Of a stretch of 7,056 nt of DNA, positions 1 to 6,823 are shown piece by piece. This DNA comes from Dehalococcoidia bacterium (GTDB lineage Bacteria > Chloroflexota > Dehalococcoidia > JACVQG01 > JAHKAY01). The notes beneath the pieces were generated by a model. The model was given only the letters and a program-made list of their open reading frames with translations, did no database searches and had not been told where the DNA came from. The stretch is from the NCBI GenBank assembly GCA_030744635.1, contig JASLQE010000294.1:1-7056 (forward strand). Reading direction: 5' to 3'. Position numbers and translations under genes: made by a program. Within the stretch, counting starts at the first letter, position 1. Each line of letters starts with the position of its first letter.

Positions 1-833
1 CGTACATACATGACATAATAATCAACGAAGAGGACTCCATCCATTACATTTCCGGGCAGGGGGATGTGGACATCGCTGTCATCCACCTGCCCCGTATCTC
101 CAACTCCACCGACTTCGAGCCGCTACAGCAGGAGGCCGGGGTGAGGCTGCGCTATGTTAGCCGCACCTCAGAGCTGGGCACCCCGGACCTCATCATCCTG
201 CCCGGCACCAAGAGCACCGTGGCGGACCTCCTGCACCTGAGGGAGTGCGGCCTGGCGGAGGCCATCACCCGGGCCGCCAGGCGGGGTGGCACCCCTGTGC
301 TGGGCATCTGCGGAGGCTTCCAGATGCTCGGACGGGGCCTGAACGACCCCCACGGCGTGGAGTGGCAGAAGGGTGGCCCGTGCCCTGGACTGGGGCTGCT
401 ATCCGTGAAGACGGTGTTTGAGGCCGACAAGTCCACTCATCAGGCGAGGGGGGAAATGGTGGCTTCACGGGGCCTGTGGGGCAGGCTGCGGGGCCATGTG
501 GTTGAGGGCTATGAAATCCACATGGGCCACACCACCGGTGAGGCCCCACCGGCCCTTCAGGTGCGCCGCAGGGGAGAGGAGTCAATACCCCACCCCGACG
601 GCGCCGTGGATGCCAGGGGACGGGTAATGGGCACCTATCTCCACGGCATTTTTGACCAGCCGGGCTTCCGGCATGCCCTCATCCAGGAGCTGCGTTGCCG
701 TAAAGGGCTGCCCCCAGGACCCCAGTCTGACATCCCCACAGATGAGGAGAACTACCGGCGGTTGGCCGCTGTGGTGCGGGAGAGCCTTGATATGTCACTG
801 CTTTACAGGGTTTGCGGGTTACAATGGGCCTGA
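1..833 (+). CDS. cobQ: Cobyric acid synthase CobQ, 5'-truncated by window edge
   Basis: Glutamine-dependent cobyric acid synthase, which uses ATP and glutamine to amidate the b, d, e and g side chains of adenosylcobyrinic acid a,c-diamide in cobamide synthesis. The frame is open from the left edge (first whole codon at 3), so the N-terminal ATP-binding (dethiobiotin-synthetase-like) domain lies outside; about 276 of a usual ~490-500 residues are present. The GTG at 66 is an internal Val codon, because the preceding in-frame residues continue smoothly into the family segment VDIAVIHLPRISN. Visible hallmarks are LIILPGTKST, the nucleophile elbow GICGGFQMLG with the catalytic Cys codon at 309-311, GYEIHMGHT, and GTYLHGIFD with the catalytic His codon at 642-644. 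The Cys-His pair is that of the class I glutaminase domain of the CobB/CobQ group. GGF replaces the more common GGY, a mild change. The stop overlaps the start of cobU, suggesting co-transcription and coupled translation. CobB is less likely given the order and spacing of these motifs. Confidence 0.95.
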   Translation, partial: YIHDIIINEEDSIHYISGQGDVDIAVIHLPRISNSTDFEPLQQEAGVRLRYVSRTSELGTPDLIILPGTKSTVADLLHLRECGLAEAITRAARRGGTPVLGICGGFQMLGRGLNDPHGVEWQKGGPCPGLGLLSVKTVFEADKSTHQARGEMVASRGLWGRLRGHVVEGYEIHMGHTTGEAPPALQVRRRGEESIPHPDGAVDARGRVMGTYLHGIFDQPGFRHALIQELRCRKGLPPGPQSDIPTDEENYRRLAAVVRESLDMSLLYRVCGLQWA

Positions 834-1369
834 CGCTGGTCCTTGGCGGCGCTCGGAGCGGCAAGAGCCGGTTCGCTCAAAAGCTGGCTGAAGAGGGGGA
901 AAAACCGGTGCTCTTTGTTGCCACCGCCGCTCCCGGCGACGAGGAGATGCGGCGGCGTATTGAGCTTCACCGGCGGGGCCGCCCCACCCACTGGCGCACC
1001 CTGGAGGCCTTCACCGGGGTCGGTGCGGCAGTCATGCGGGATATCGGGGATGCCCACGCAGTGATTGTGGACTGCGTTACGGTGCTCCTCTCCAACCTGT
1101 GGGGTGGTGAGGAAGCGCCCGGAGAGGAAGTAGAGGAGCAGGCCAAAGCGGAAATTGAGGGTATAGTCAGGGCGGCTAACTCTTTGTCCGCCCGCTTCAT
1201 TGTGGTCTCCAACGAGGTGGGGTTCGGCCTGGTGCCTCCGTACCCGGCGGGCCGGGCTTACCGGGACCTACTGGGGCTGGCCAACCAGTGGCTGGCCCGG
1301 GAGGCCGATGAGGTCTACCTCCTAGTCGCCGGTCTGCCCCTACGGCTCAAGCCCCGTCCTTGGCTATAG
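824..1369 (+). CDS. cobU: Bifunctional adenosylcobinamide kinase / adenosylcobinamide-phosphate guanylyltransferase
   Basis: CobU (CobP) phosphorylates adenosylcobinamide and then transfers GMP from GTP to give adenosylcobinamide-GDP, the substrate for lower-ligand attachment by CobS. From ATG 824 the protein is 181 aa, the usual size. It begins directly with the P-loop GGARSGKS (residues 8-15). RIELHRRGRP follows, in which His49 matches the family's guanylylated histidine region, then VDCVTVLLSNLW (metal/nucleotide region) and VSNEVGFGLVPPYPAGRAYR, ending in VAGLPLRLK. An in-frame TTG at 812 would add four residues (MRVT), but ATG 824 places the P-loop at the family's normal distance from the N-terminus. 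The start lies 10 nt inside the end of cobQ and no good Shine-Dalgarno is seen, which fits translational coupling. The last codons also contain the -35 region proposed for proB. Confidence 0.95.
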   Translation: MGLTLVLGGARSGKSRFAQKLAEEGEKPVLFVATAAPGDEEMRRRIELHRRGRPTHWRTLEAFTGVGAAVMRDIGDAHAVIVDCVTVLLSNLWGGEEAPGEEVEEQAKAEIEGIVRAANSLSARFIVVSNEVGFGLVPPYPAGRAYRDLLGLANQWLAREADEVYLLVAGLPLRLKPRPWL

Positions 1370-1388
1370 CCTGTATGGCTGCTATAAT
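1360..1388 (+). promoter_or_regulatory. Sigma70-type promoter for proB with extended -10
   Basis: A TGC triplet directly before a perfect TATAAT (1383-1388) forms an extended -10. TTGGCT at 1360-1365 matches four of six bases of the -35 consensus, with exactly 17 nt between the boxes. The -35 box lies within the last codons of cobU. Transcription should begin near 1393-1398, that is, within about five nucleotides of the proB ATG. The boxes are read directly; promoter activity is inferred. Confidence 0.6.
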
Positions 1389-1397
1389 TTGAATGTT

Positions 1398-2504
1398 ATG
1401 GAACTTCAACGCCTGGTGGTCAAACTGGGCACCAGCCTACTTACCGGAGGCATGGAGAGGCTGGACCTTACCGTCATGTCCAGCCTGGTGGGGCAGGTGG
1501 CAGCGCTCCATTCCCAGGGGAGGGAGGTGATTATCGTCACCTCGGGCGCTGTAACCGCCGGGAGGCAGGTGCTGGATATGGACCCAGAACGCAAGGACAC
1601 CTCGTTCAAGCAGGTGCTGGCGGCGGTGGGACAGAGCCGGCTTATGAATGCCTATGAGCAGCTGTTCTCCTGGCACAGCATTACCGTAGCCCAGGCGCTA
1701 CTTACCCGGGCTGACCTCGCCCACCGGGCCAGCTATCTGAACGCCCGCAACACCATACTCGCCCTTTTAGAGCTTGGCGTGGTGCCCATAATCAATGAGA
1801 ATGATGTGGTGGCGGCTGAGGAGTTGGAAGGGGCTACCTTTGGGGACAACGACAACCTCTCCGCCATGGTGGCCAGCCTGGTGGATGCCGAGCTCCTGGC
1901 CATCCTTACCGATACCCCCGGCCTCTGTACCGCAGACCCGCATTTAGACCCGCGAGCGTGCCTTATCGCCACGGTGGAGCACATAGATGAGAGGATTGAG
2001 GCCCTGGCCCTGGGTTCGGCGGGGAGTGGCATCGGGGGCATGGCGACCAAGGTCCAGGCGGCCAAACTGGCCACTGCCGCCGGTGTCACCGTGGTGGTCG
2101 CCGACGGCCGAGAGCCAGGTGTGCTTCCCCGGCTGGTGGCCGGAGACTCTGTCGGCACCAGGTTCGTGCCCACAGCCTCCCGCGTTGAGGGTAGACACCG
2201 CTGGTTGCTGGCCAGCCGCACCAAGGGCAGCCTTCGGATAGATGACGGTGCCGCCCATGCGCTGGCACAGGACAACAAGAGCCTGCTCCCCGTGGGTATC
2301 AAGGGGGTAGAGGGCGATTTCCAGCGCGGCGAGGTGGTGTCTATCAAGAACGGCAGGGGAAAGCGCATCGCCTGTGGCATCGTGAACTATAGTGCTCACG
2401 AGCTTTCTCTTATCCGCGGCGCCCATTCCAAGAAAATATCAGCAACCCTGGGCTATGAGTACGGCGCAGAGGTAATGGACCGCAACAACATGGTGCTTTT
2501 GTAG
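1398..2504 (+). CDS. proB: Glutamate 5-kinase
   Basis: Glutamate 5-kinase makes gamma-glutamyl phosphate from glutamate and ATP in the cytoplasm, the first step of proline synthesis and usually the proline-inhibited one. From ATG 1398 the protein is 368 aa, close to the 367 aa of E. coli ProB. The amino-acid-kinase domain covers about residues 1-260: VVKLGTS (6-12) at the N-terminus, IIVTSGAVTAG (45-55), PIINENDVV (130-138), FGDNDNLSA (148-156) and GSGIGGMATKVQAA (209-222). The remainder (about 268-360), with SLLPVGIKGVEGDF and the GEVVSI strand, is the C-terminal PUA domain, so this is the long two-domain form. A TTG at 1389 is in frame, but it would lie upstream of the predicted transcription start, which favours ATG 1398. 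No Shine-Dalgarno precedes the ATG. It is followed by proA after 8 nt, so the two should form one operon. Confidence 0.96.
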   Translation: MELQRLVVKLGTSLLTGGMERLDLTVMSSLVGQVAALHSQGREVIIVTSGAVTAGRQVLDMDPERKDTSFKQVLAAVGQSRLMNAYEQLFSWHSITVAQALLTRADLAHRASYLNARNTILALLELGVVPIINENDVVAAEELEGATFGDNDNLSAMVASLVDAELLAILTDTPGLCTADPHLDPRACLIATVEHIDERIEALALGSAGSGIGGMATKVQAAKLATAAGVTVVVADGREPGVLPRLVAGDSVGTRFVPTASRVEGRHRWLLASRTKGSLRIDDGAAHALAQDNKSLLPVGIKGVEGDFQRGEVVSIKNGRGKRIACGIVNYSAHELSLIRGAHSKKISATLGYEYGAEVMDRNNMVLL

Positions 2505-2513
2505 AAGGGAAGG
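2505..2513 (+). promoter_or_regulatory. Purine-rich ribosome binding site of proA
   Basis: AAGGGAAGG lies between the proB stop and the proA start. It can serve GTG 2513 (using AAGG at 2505-2508, 4 nt spacing) or GTG 2522 (using AAGG at 2510-2513, 8 nt spacing). The spacing is slightly better for 2522, so the true N-terminus may be three residues shorter. Confidence 0.5.
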
Positions 2514-3799
2514 TGGCCGAAGTGGATTCTTCAGCCATAGGACAACTGGAGACCCAGGGGAGGGTAGCCAAAGACGCATCCCGATACATGGCGTTTGCCT
2601 CCACCGAGGCCAAGAACCGGGCGCTGGGCCTGATTGCCGATGGCCTTATCGGTAACATAAAGGACATCGGTGAAGCCAACAGCCGGGACATGGAGGCAGC
2701 ACGAGCCTCAGGCATGGATGACGCCATGCTGGACCGGCTGCTGCTGAACCCTCAGCGTCTGGAGGGGATGGCTGCCGATGTGCGCACCGTGGCCTCCCTG
2801 CCCGACCCGGTGGGCGAGGTCTTTGATATGCGCACCCTGCCCAACGACCTCCTGCTGGGCCGCCAGCGCGTGCCCATCGGTCTCATCGGCACCATATACG
2901 AAAGCCGGCCGAATGTCACCATAGACATCTCATCACTCTGCCTCAAATCGGGCAACGCCGTTATCCTTAGAGGGGGCAGCGAGGCCATAAACTCCAACAG
3001 GGCACTGGTGACAGTGGTAGCGGATGCATGCCGGGGGGCGGGCCTGCCTGAAGGTACCGTACAGTTCGTGGACAACCCGGACCGCAGCTTGGTGGGCCAC
3101 CTGCTGAAGATGCGCCAGTATATAGACCTGTTCATCCCCCGGGGGGGCGCCGGGCTTATCCTCCGGGTGCTGGAGGAGGCGGCCATGCCGGTGGTGGCCG
3201 GTGGTATGGGTGTCTGCCACACCTTTGTGGACAGGACCGCTGACCTGGGTATGGCGGTGAGAATAGTCCATAACGCCAAGGTGCAGCGGCCCACGGTGTG
3301 TAACGCCCTGGATACGGTGCTGGTGCATCGGGAGGCCGCCCAGGCATTCCTCCGGGCACTGGCCCTGGAGCTAGAGGGGGCAGGGGTGGAGTTACACGCC
3401 GATGAGCGGGCCTTGGAGGTGCTGTGCCCCGTCTACCAAAAGCTGAAACCCGCTACCCAAGAGGACTGGGGCAAGGAGTTCCTGTCCCTGGTGGCCGCCG
3501 TCAGGGTGGTGGACTCCCTGGATGAGGCCCTGGAGCACATCCGCGAATATGGGTCGGGACACTCGGAGGCCATTATCACCGAGGACTACTCGGCGGCCAC
3601 CCGCTTTCACCGGGAGGTGGATGCCGCCTGTGTCTACATCAACGCCTCCACCCGTTTCACCGATGGCGGACAGTTTGGCCTGGGGACGGAGGTGGGTATA
3701 TCCACCGGCAAGCTTCATGCCAGAGGCCCCATGGGTCTCCGTGAGCTTACCACCTACAAATGGATAGTATTCGGCTCCGGCCAGGTACGGCCGGGATAG
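2513..3799 (+). CDS. proA: Glutamate-5-semialdehyde dehydrogenase (gamma-glutamyl phosphate reductase)
   Basis: ProA reduces gamma-glutamyl phosphate with NADPH to glutamate-5-semialdehyde, which cyclises to pyrroline-5-carboxylate; it takes the unstable product of ProB, its upstream neighbour. The protein is 428 aa from GTG 2513, near the usual ~415-425. It has the aldehyde-dehydrogenase superfamily fold: the NADP-binding half contains PIGLIGTIYESRPNVT (121-136) and NAVILRGGSEA (148-158), then DLFIPRGGAGLI (205-216). The catalytic half carries the nucleophile Cys263 in QRPTVCNALDTVLVH, and the C-terminal family signature covers NASTRFTDGGQFGLGTEVGI (377-396) followed by GKLHARGPMGL and LTTYKW. 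All key residues are present. The start is uncertain between GTG 2513 and GTG 2522; both lie before conserved sequence. The 8-nt gap after proB indicates co-transcription from the promoter ahead of proB. Confidence 0.96.
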   Translation: MAEVDSSAIGQLETQGRVAKDASRYMAFASTEAKNRALGLIADGLIGNIKDIGEANSRDMEAARASGMDDAMLDRLLLNPQRLEGMAADVRTVASLPDPVGEVFDMRTLPNDLLLGRQRVPIGLIGTIYESRPNVTIDISSLCLKSGNAVILRGGSEAINSNRALVTVVADACRGAGLPEGTVQFVDNPDRSLVGHLLKMRQYIDLFIPRGGAGLILRVLEEAAMPVVAGGMGVCHTFVDRTADLGMAVRIVHNAKVQRPTVCNALDTVLVHREAAQAFLRALALELEGAGVELHADERALEVLCPVYQKLKPATQEDWGKEFLSLVAAVRVVDSLDEALEHIREYGSGHSEAIITEDYSAATRFHREVDAACVYINASTRFTDGGQFGLGTEVGISTGKLHARGPMGLRELTTYKWIVFGSGQVRPG

Positions 3800-3840
3800 C
3801 GGCAGAGGGCAGCGGCCCGCTCTTATCGCAGAACATTGGG

Positions 3841-3848
3841 AAGGAGAT
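3841..3848 (+). promoter_or_regulatory. Ribosome binding site of rplY
   Basis: AAGGAGAT, with AGGAG ending 5 nt before the GTG at 3852, is the strongest Shine-Dalgarno in the window. It supports a GTG start that would otherwise look doubtful. Confidence 0.75.
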
Positions 3849-3851
3849 AGC

Positions 3852-4493
3852 GTGGAAGGACTGAAAATAAAGGCTACCAGCAGGGGGTTGGTAGGCAAGC
3901 AAGTTAAACAGCTTAGGGCGCAGGGGGTTACACCGGTGCACCTCTATGGCCATGGCGTCGATTCCCGTTCCCTCCAAGTGGAGACGGTGTCTCTGGAGAA
4001 GCTGTTCTCTCAGGCCGGCACCAGCCACCTGGTGGACCTTACTGTGGACAAGACCCGGACCGCGGTAAAGGTCCTGGTGAGAGAGGTCCAGAGGAACCCC
4101 ATTAACGACCAGCTTCTCCATGTGGACTTTTTCCAGGTGACCATGACCGAGGAGATTACGGTGGAGGTGCCGGTAACCGTGGTCGGTGAACCTGGGGCCA
4201 AGCGCCTCATGGTGGAGCACATGTTGCACCAGCTTTCGGTGAAATGCCTGCCAGGTAACATACCACCCGGCTTGGAGTTGGATATCAGCTCACTGTCAGA
4301 GCCGGGACAGGGCATTCTCATAAAGGACATCGACTTCGGCGCCGGTGTTTCCGTCAACCATGACCCAGATGACATAATAGTGCGTGTTGAGTCCCCGAGG
4401 ACGGCCGTAGCGGAAGAGGTAGCGGTTGGGGAGGAGGCAACTGGGGTTGAAGCTGAGGCGGTTGCCGAGAAAGCCCCGTCCGAGGAGGACTGA
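3852..4493 (+). CDS. rplY: 50S ribosomal protein L25 (long CTC/TL5 type)
   Basis: Ribosomal protein L25, which binds 5S rRNA in the large-subunit central protuberance; long forms are also named general stress protein Ctc. The 213-aa product has the two-domain long architecture rather than the short ~94-aa E. coli form. The N-terminal 5S-rRNA-binding barrel (about 1-93) includes GVTPVHLYGHG (25-35) and closes with the family signature RNPINDQLLHVDFFQV (81-96). The C-terminal TL5/CTC domain (about 97-183) includes VEVPVTVVGEPG and CLPGNIPPGLELDISSL (132-148). An acidic Ala/Glu/Val-rich tail (about 184-213) follows, as is common in this family. The GTG start is backed by AAGGAGAT upstream. The gene lies 52 nt after proA with no convincing promoter between, so it may be read from the proBA transcript. 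The frequent partner pth (peptidyl-tRNA hydrolase) is not here. Confidence 0.94.
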   Translation: MEGLKIKATSRGLVGKQVKQLRAQGVTPVHLYGHGVDSRSLQVETVSLEKLFSQAGTSHLVDLTVDKTRTAVKVLVREVQRNPINDQLLHVDFFQVTMTEEITVEVPVTVVGEPGAKRLMVEHMLHQLSVKCLPGNIPPGLELDISSLSEPGQGILIKDIDFGAGVSVNHDPDDIIVRVESPRTAVAEEVAVGEEATGVEAEAVAEKAPSEED

Positions 4494-4523
4494 GGCTACC
4501 CCGGCAGCAAAATAAAGGTACTA

Positions 4524-4558
4524 TGGTCACCCGTAGCTTTGAAAGCTACGGGTGACCA
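4524..4558 (+). terminator. Perfect 35-nt palindrome after rplY, probable terminator hairpin
   Basis: A 17-nt arm TGGTCACCCGTAGCTTT (4524-4540), a single central G (4541), and its exact reverse complement (4542-4558). As RNA it would form a stem of 14-15 pairs with a loop of 5-7 nt. It lies 30 nt after the rplY stop and before uvrB, the right place for a terminator. The downstream sequence CTAATATATG is not a T-tract, so it is not a canonical intrinsic terminator. On the opposite strand the stem would be followed by a looser T-rich run (CCTTTATTTT). Alternatives are a U-tract-independent terminator, an mRNA-stabilising hairpin, or a protein-binding operator for the uvrB promoter. Confidence 0.5.
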
Positions 4559-4574
4559 CTAATATATGTCGGAA

Positions 4575-4583
4575 TGATATGAT
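4575..4583 (+). promoter_or_regulatory. Possible extended -10 promoter for uvrB
   Basis: TGATATGAT combines a TGn element with TATGAT (five of six bases of the -10 consensus), inside a short AT-rich island in otherwise GC-rich sequence. An overlapping GATAAT (4581-4586) is a second candidate. The only -35-like hexamer, GTGACC at 4552-4557 within the palindrome, is 20 nt away, which is too far for a good promoter. Transcripts from here would have a leader of about 140 nt to the ATG at 4731. No LexA-like operator was recognised. Confidence 0.3.
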
Positions 4584-4738
4584 AATAAGAGTTGGCGGGG
4601 TGAGGGGAAATAGTCTATGGCGGCCCGTATTGGTGGCCCTTGCCCCTATCCCGGTAGTGGCACAAAGCGAGCCCAGCGCTGGAGTTTATGGGCGTCCCCA
4701 AAGAGGAGGAGCTTAGGCAGAAGCTGGCCCATGCCTGA
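4579..4738 (+). other. Possible decayed or frameshifted small ORF ahead of uvrB
   Basis: Two short frames here look more protein-like than chance, though neither is recognised. One runs from ATG 4579 to a TAG at 4714-4716 (45 codons) and has a hydrophobic run PVLVALAPIPVVAQ. The other is offset by one base, can start at ATG 4688 and ends at a TGA at 4736-4738. It reads MGVPKEEELRQKLAHA with codons typical of the neighbouring genes, and its stop lies 2 nt past the uvrB ATG. A single-base shift near 4675 would join them into one protein of about 50 residues. This may be a relic, a sequencing error, a short upstream ORF coupled to uvrB, or chance. Confidence 0.15.
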
Positions 4739-6716
4739 CTTCCAGATAGTCTCAGACTTTCGCATGACAGGGGACCAGCCCCAGGCGGTAGACGCCCTGG
4801 CCAAAGGGGTGGAGGGCGGTTTGCACCCCCAGACCCTGCTGGGGGTCACCGGTTCTGGAAAGACATTCACCATGGCCAATCTCATAGAGAAAGTGCAGAG
4901 GCCCACCCTGGTGCTGTGCCACAACAAGACCCTGGCCGCCCAGCTATCCACCGAGTTCCGGGAGTTCTTTCCACATAATGCCGTGGAATACTTCGTCTCC
5001 TACTATGACTACTACCAGCCCGAGGCCTATGTGCCACAGCGCGACCTCTACATTGAGAAGGACGCGGATATCAATGAGGAAATAGACCGGCTGCGTCATT
5101 CGACAACCCGTTCCCTTTTTCAGCGCAGGGATGTCATCATAGTGGCCTCGGTATCCTGCATATATGGCCTGGGCTCGCCGGAGGACTACTACGGTTTTGT
5201 CCTAAACCTTACCCAGGGCCAGAGTTACAGCCGCCAGAGGTTGCTGCGGCAACTGGTGGACCTGCAGTACGAGCGCAATGATATCGGCTTCGCACGGGGC
5301 AAATTCCGGGTGCGTGGTGACACGATGGAAATCTTCCCCGTCTACGATGAGACGGCGGTGAGGGTGGAGTTCTGGGGAGATGAGATTGAGCGCATCGTGA
5401 GTGTTGACTCCCTCACCGGAGAGTTGCTAGATGTCAAAGAGACCATAGACATCTACCCCGGTAAACACTTCGTCACCTCACCGGAACGCCTAGAGCTGGC
5501 GCTACAGGATATTGAGGCTGAGATGGCAGAACGACTTGCGGAGCTACACCATCAAGGCAAGCTGGTGGAGGCCCAGCGGCTGGAGACCCGTACCAAGTAC
5601 GACCTGGAGATGCTCAGAGAGACAGGCTATTGTGGCGGGGTGGAGAACTATTCCCGGCACTTGGCCCGCCGCACTCCCGGCAGCCCCCCCTGGACGCTGC
5701 TGAGCTATTTCCCGGAGGATTTCCTGATGTTTATCGATGAATCGCACATCACCCTGCCCCAGGTCAGGGGCATGTACCGCGGCGACCTCAGCCGCAAGCA
5801 GACACTGGTGGACTACGGTTTCCGCCTGCCGTCAGCCATAGACAACCGGCCCCTTAGCTTCGACGAGTTCTGGGAGAGGGTACACCAGGTGGTCTTCGCC
5901 TCGGCCACCCCAGGCCCCTATGAGCAGCAACACAACCAGCAGGTGGTGGAACAGCTAATGCGCCCCACCGGGCTCCTGGAGCCCACCGTGGATGTAAAAT
6001 CAACCCGGGCCCAAATAGACGACCTCATAGACCAGATAAGGCAGCGGGTGGGCAGGGAAGAACGGGTACTGGTAACCACTCTTACCAAGCGCATGGCTGA
6101 GGAGCTGGCCGATTACCTTAAAGAAATTGGTATACGGACTCATTATCTCCACTCTGAGATAGATACTCTGGAAAGGGTGGAAATTCTCCGTGACCTGCGT
6201 CTGGGGGTCTATGATGTGGTGGTGGGCATTAACCTGCTGCGGGAGGGGCTTGACCTTCCGGAGGTGAGCCTGGTGGCCATCCTGGACGCTGACAAGGAGG
6301 GGTACCTGCGCTCAAGGGACTCCCTTATACAGATAATGGGACGGGCAGCCCGCCATGTGGATGGACATGTAATCATGTATGCCGACTCCATTACCGGGTC
6401 CATGCAGGCCGCTATTGATGAGACTCAGCGCCGTCGCCGCATCCAACTGGACTACAACCAGGCCCATGGCATCACTCCCCAGAGCATAAAGAAGGCCATA
6501 CGCGATATCACCGAGAGGGTGAGGGTGGTGGCCGATACCCGCTCTCAGTACCATATCCCCACCCCTCGCAGCCGGGAAGATATAGTACGGCTCATCAAGG
6601 ACCTGGATACCCAGATGCACATTGCGGCCCGCAATCTGGAGTTCGAGAAAGCCGCCCTGCTGCGGGACCGCATCATCGAGCTCCGGCGCGATATGGAGTT
6701 GGTGCCCGCACCTTAG
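4731..6716 (+). CDS. uvrB: UvrABC excinuclease subunit UvrB (DNA damage-verifying helicase)
   Basis: UvrB takes damaged DNA from UvrA, verifies the lesion with a limited ATP-driven strand opening, and recruits UvrC for incision. From ATG 4731 the protein is 661 aa (E. coli 673) and begins with the family N-terminus MPDFQIVSDFRMTGDQPQAV. Seen in order: Walker A GVTGSGKT (38-45); the damage-probing beta-hairpin region YYDYYQPEAYVPQRDLYIEK (91-110); Walker B DESH (336-339); SATPGPYE (391-398); helicase motifs around VLVTTLTKRMAEELADYL (446-463), REGLDLPEV (504-512) and QIMGRAARH (534-542). The C-terminal UVR motif for UvrC contact spans about 618-653. The frame is open to ATG 4617, which has a GAGGGGA at 4602-4608. 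The extra 38 residues are Arg/Trp/Ser/Pro-rich and unlike any UvrB N-terminus, so I prefer 4731, although its own Shine-Dalgarno is weak. No uvrA or uvrC is adjacent. Confidence 0.95.
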   Translation: MPDFQIVSDFRMTGDQPQAVDALAKGVEGGLHPQTLLGVTGSGKTFTMANLIEKVQRPTLVLCHNKTLAAQLSTEFREFFPHNAVEYFVSYYDYYQPEAYVPQRDLYIEKDADINEEIDRLRHSTTRSLFQRRDVIIVASVSCIYGLGSPEDYYGFVLNLTQGQSYSRQRLLRQLVDLQYERNDIGFARGKFRVRGDTMEIFPVYDETAVRVEFWGDEIERIVSVDSLTGELLDVKETIDIYPGKHFVTSPERLELALQDIEAEMAERLAELHHQGKLVEAQRLETRTKYDLEMLRETGYCGGVENYSRHLARRTPGSPPWTLLSYFPEDFLMFIDESHITLPQVRGMYRGDLSRKQTLVDYGFRLPSAIDNRPLSFDEFWERVHQVVFASATPGPYEQQHNQQVVEQLMRPTGLLEPTVDVKSTRAQIDDLIDQIRQRVGREERVLVTTLTKRMAEELADYLKEIGIRTHYLHSEIDTLERVEILRDLRLGVYDVVVGINLLREGLDLPEVSLVAILDADKEGYLRSRDSLIQIMGRAARHVDGHVIMYADSITGSMQAAIDETQRRRRIQLDYNQAHGITPQSIKKAIRDITERVRVVADTRSQYHIPTPRSREDIVRLIKDLDTQMHIAARNLEFEKAALLRDRIIELRRDMELVPAP

Positions 6717-6803
6717 CTCCACACAGTTCAGGCCTGATCCATATGAGCACGGCGGATACCATGAGCGGTGCCCCAGGGCTGAGACTCACTTTTTAATGGC
6801 CCA

Positions 6804-6823
6804 GGTGAAGGCATCACCGCCTT
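6804..6823. repeat. Two overlapping small inverted repeats before the CoA-transferase promoter
   Basis: GGTGA (6804-6808) pairs with TCACC (6814-6818), and AAGGC (6808-6812) pairs with GCCTT (6819-6823). The two stems are mutually exclusive. The second reaches the first two bases of the TTGACA at 6822. The stems are only 5 bp each and no T-tract follows, so neither is a convincing uvrB terminator. Confidence 0.25.

Noticed and set aside
66..68. GTG as the true start of the cobQ-like gene
   Set aside because: The in-frame codons from position 3 onward continue the family sequence directly into this GTG, so it is an internal codon of a gene cut by the window edge.
1733..2426. Long antisense open frames opposite proB (160 and 215 codons)
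   Set aside because: They lie entirely opposite a complete, motif-rich proB, have Arg/Ser/Pro-heavy translations with no recognisable domain, and are the expected mirror of GC-biased third positions.
3798..3830. Hairpin-like GGGC/GCCC between proA and rplY
   Set aside because: Only 4 bp of stem with no T-run; not enough for a terminator or attenuator.
3392..3898. 168-codon antisense frame opposite the proA end and rplY start
   Set aside because: It shadows two well-supported genes and has no recognisable family features.
4617..4730. 38-residue N-terminal extension of UvrB from ATG 4617
   Set aside because: Its composition is unlike UvrB N-termini, and the family start sequence begins exactly at the ATG at 4731. 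A moderate purine-rich site at 4602-4608 keeps it from being fully excluded.
6768..6795. Possible uvrB terminator before the T5 run at 6790-6794
   Set aside because: The best pairings (GCCC/GGGC with a 2-nt loop, or GTG/CAC) are too short or too tightly looped to form a credible stem.
6743..6796. 17-codon ORF after uvrB starting at an ATG
   Set aside because: No Shine-Dalgarno, no recognisable peptide, and a length easily reached by chance.
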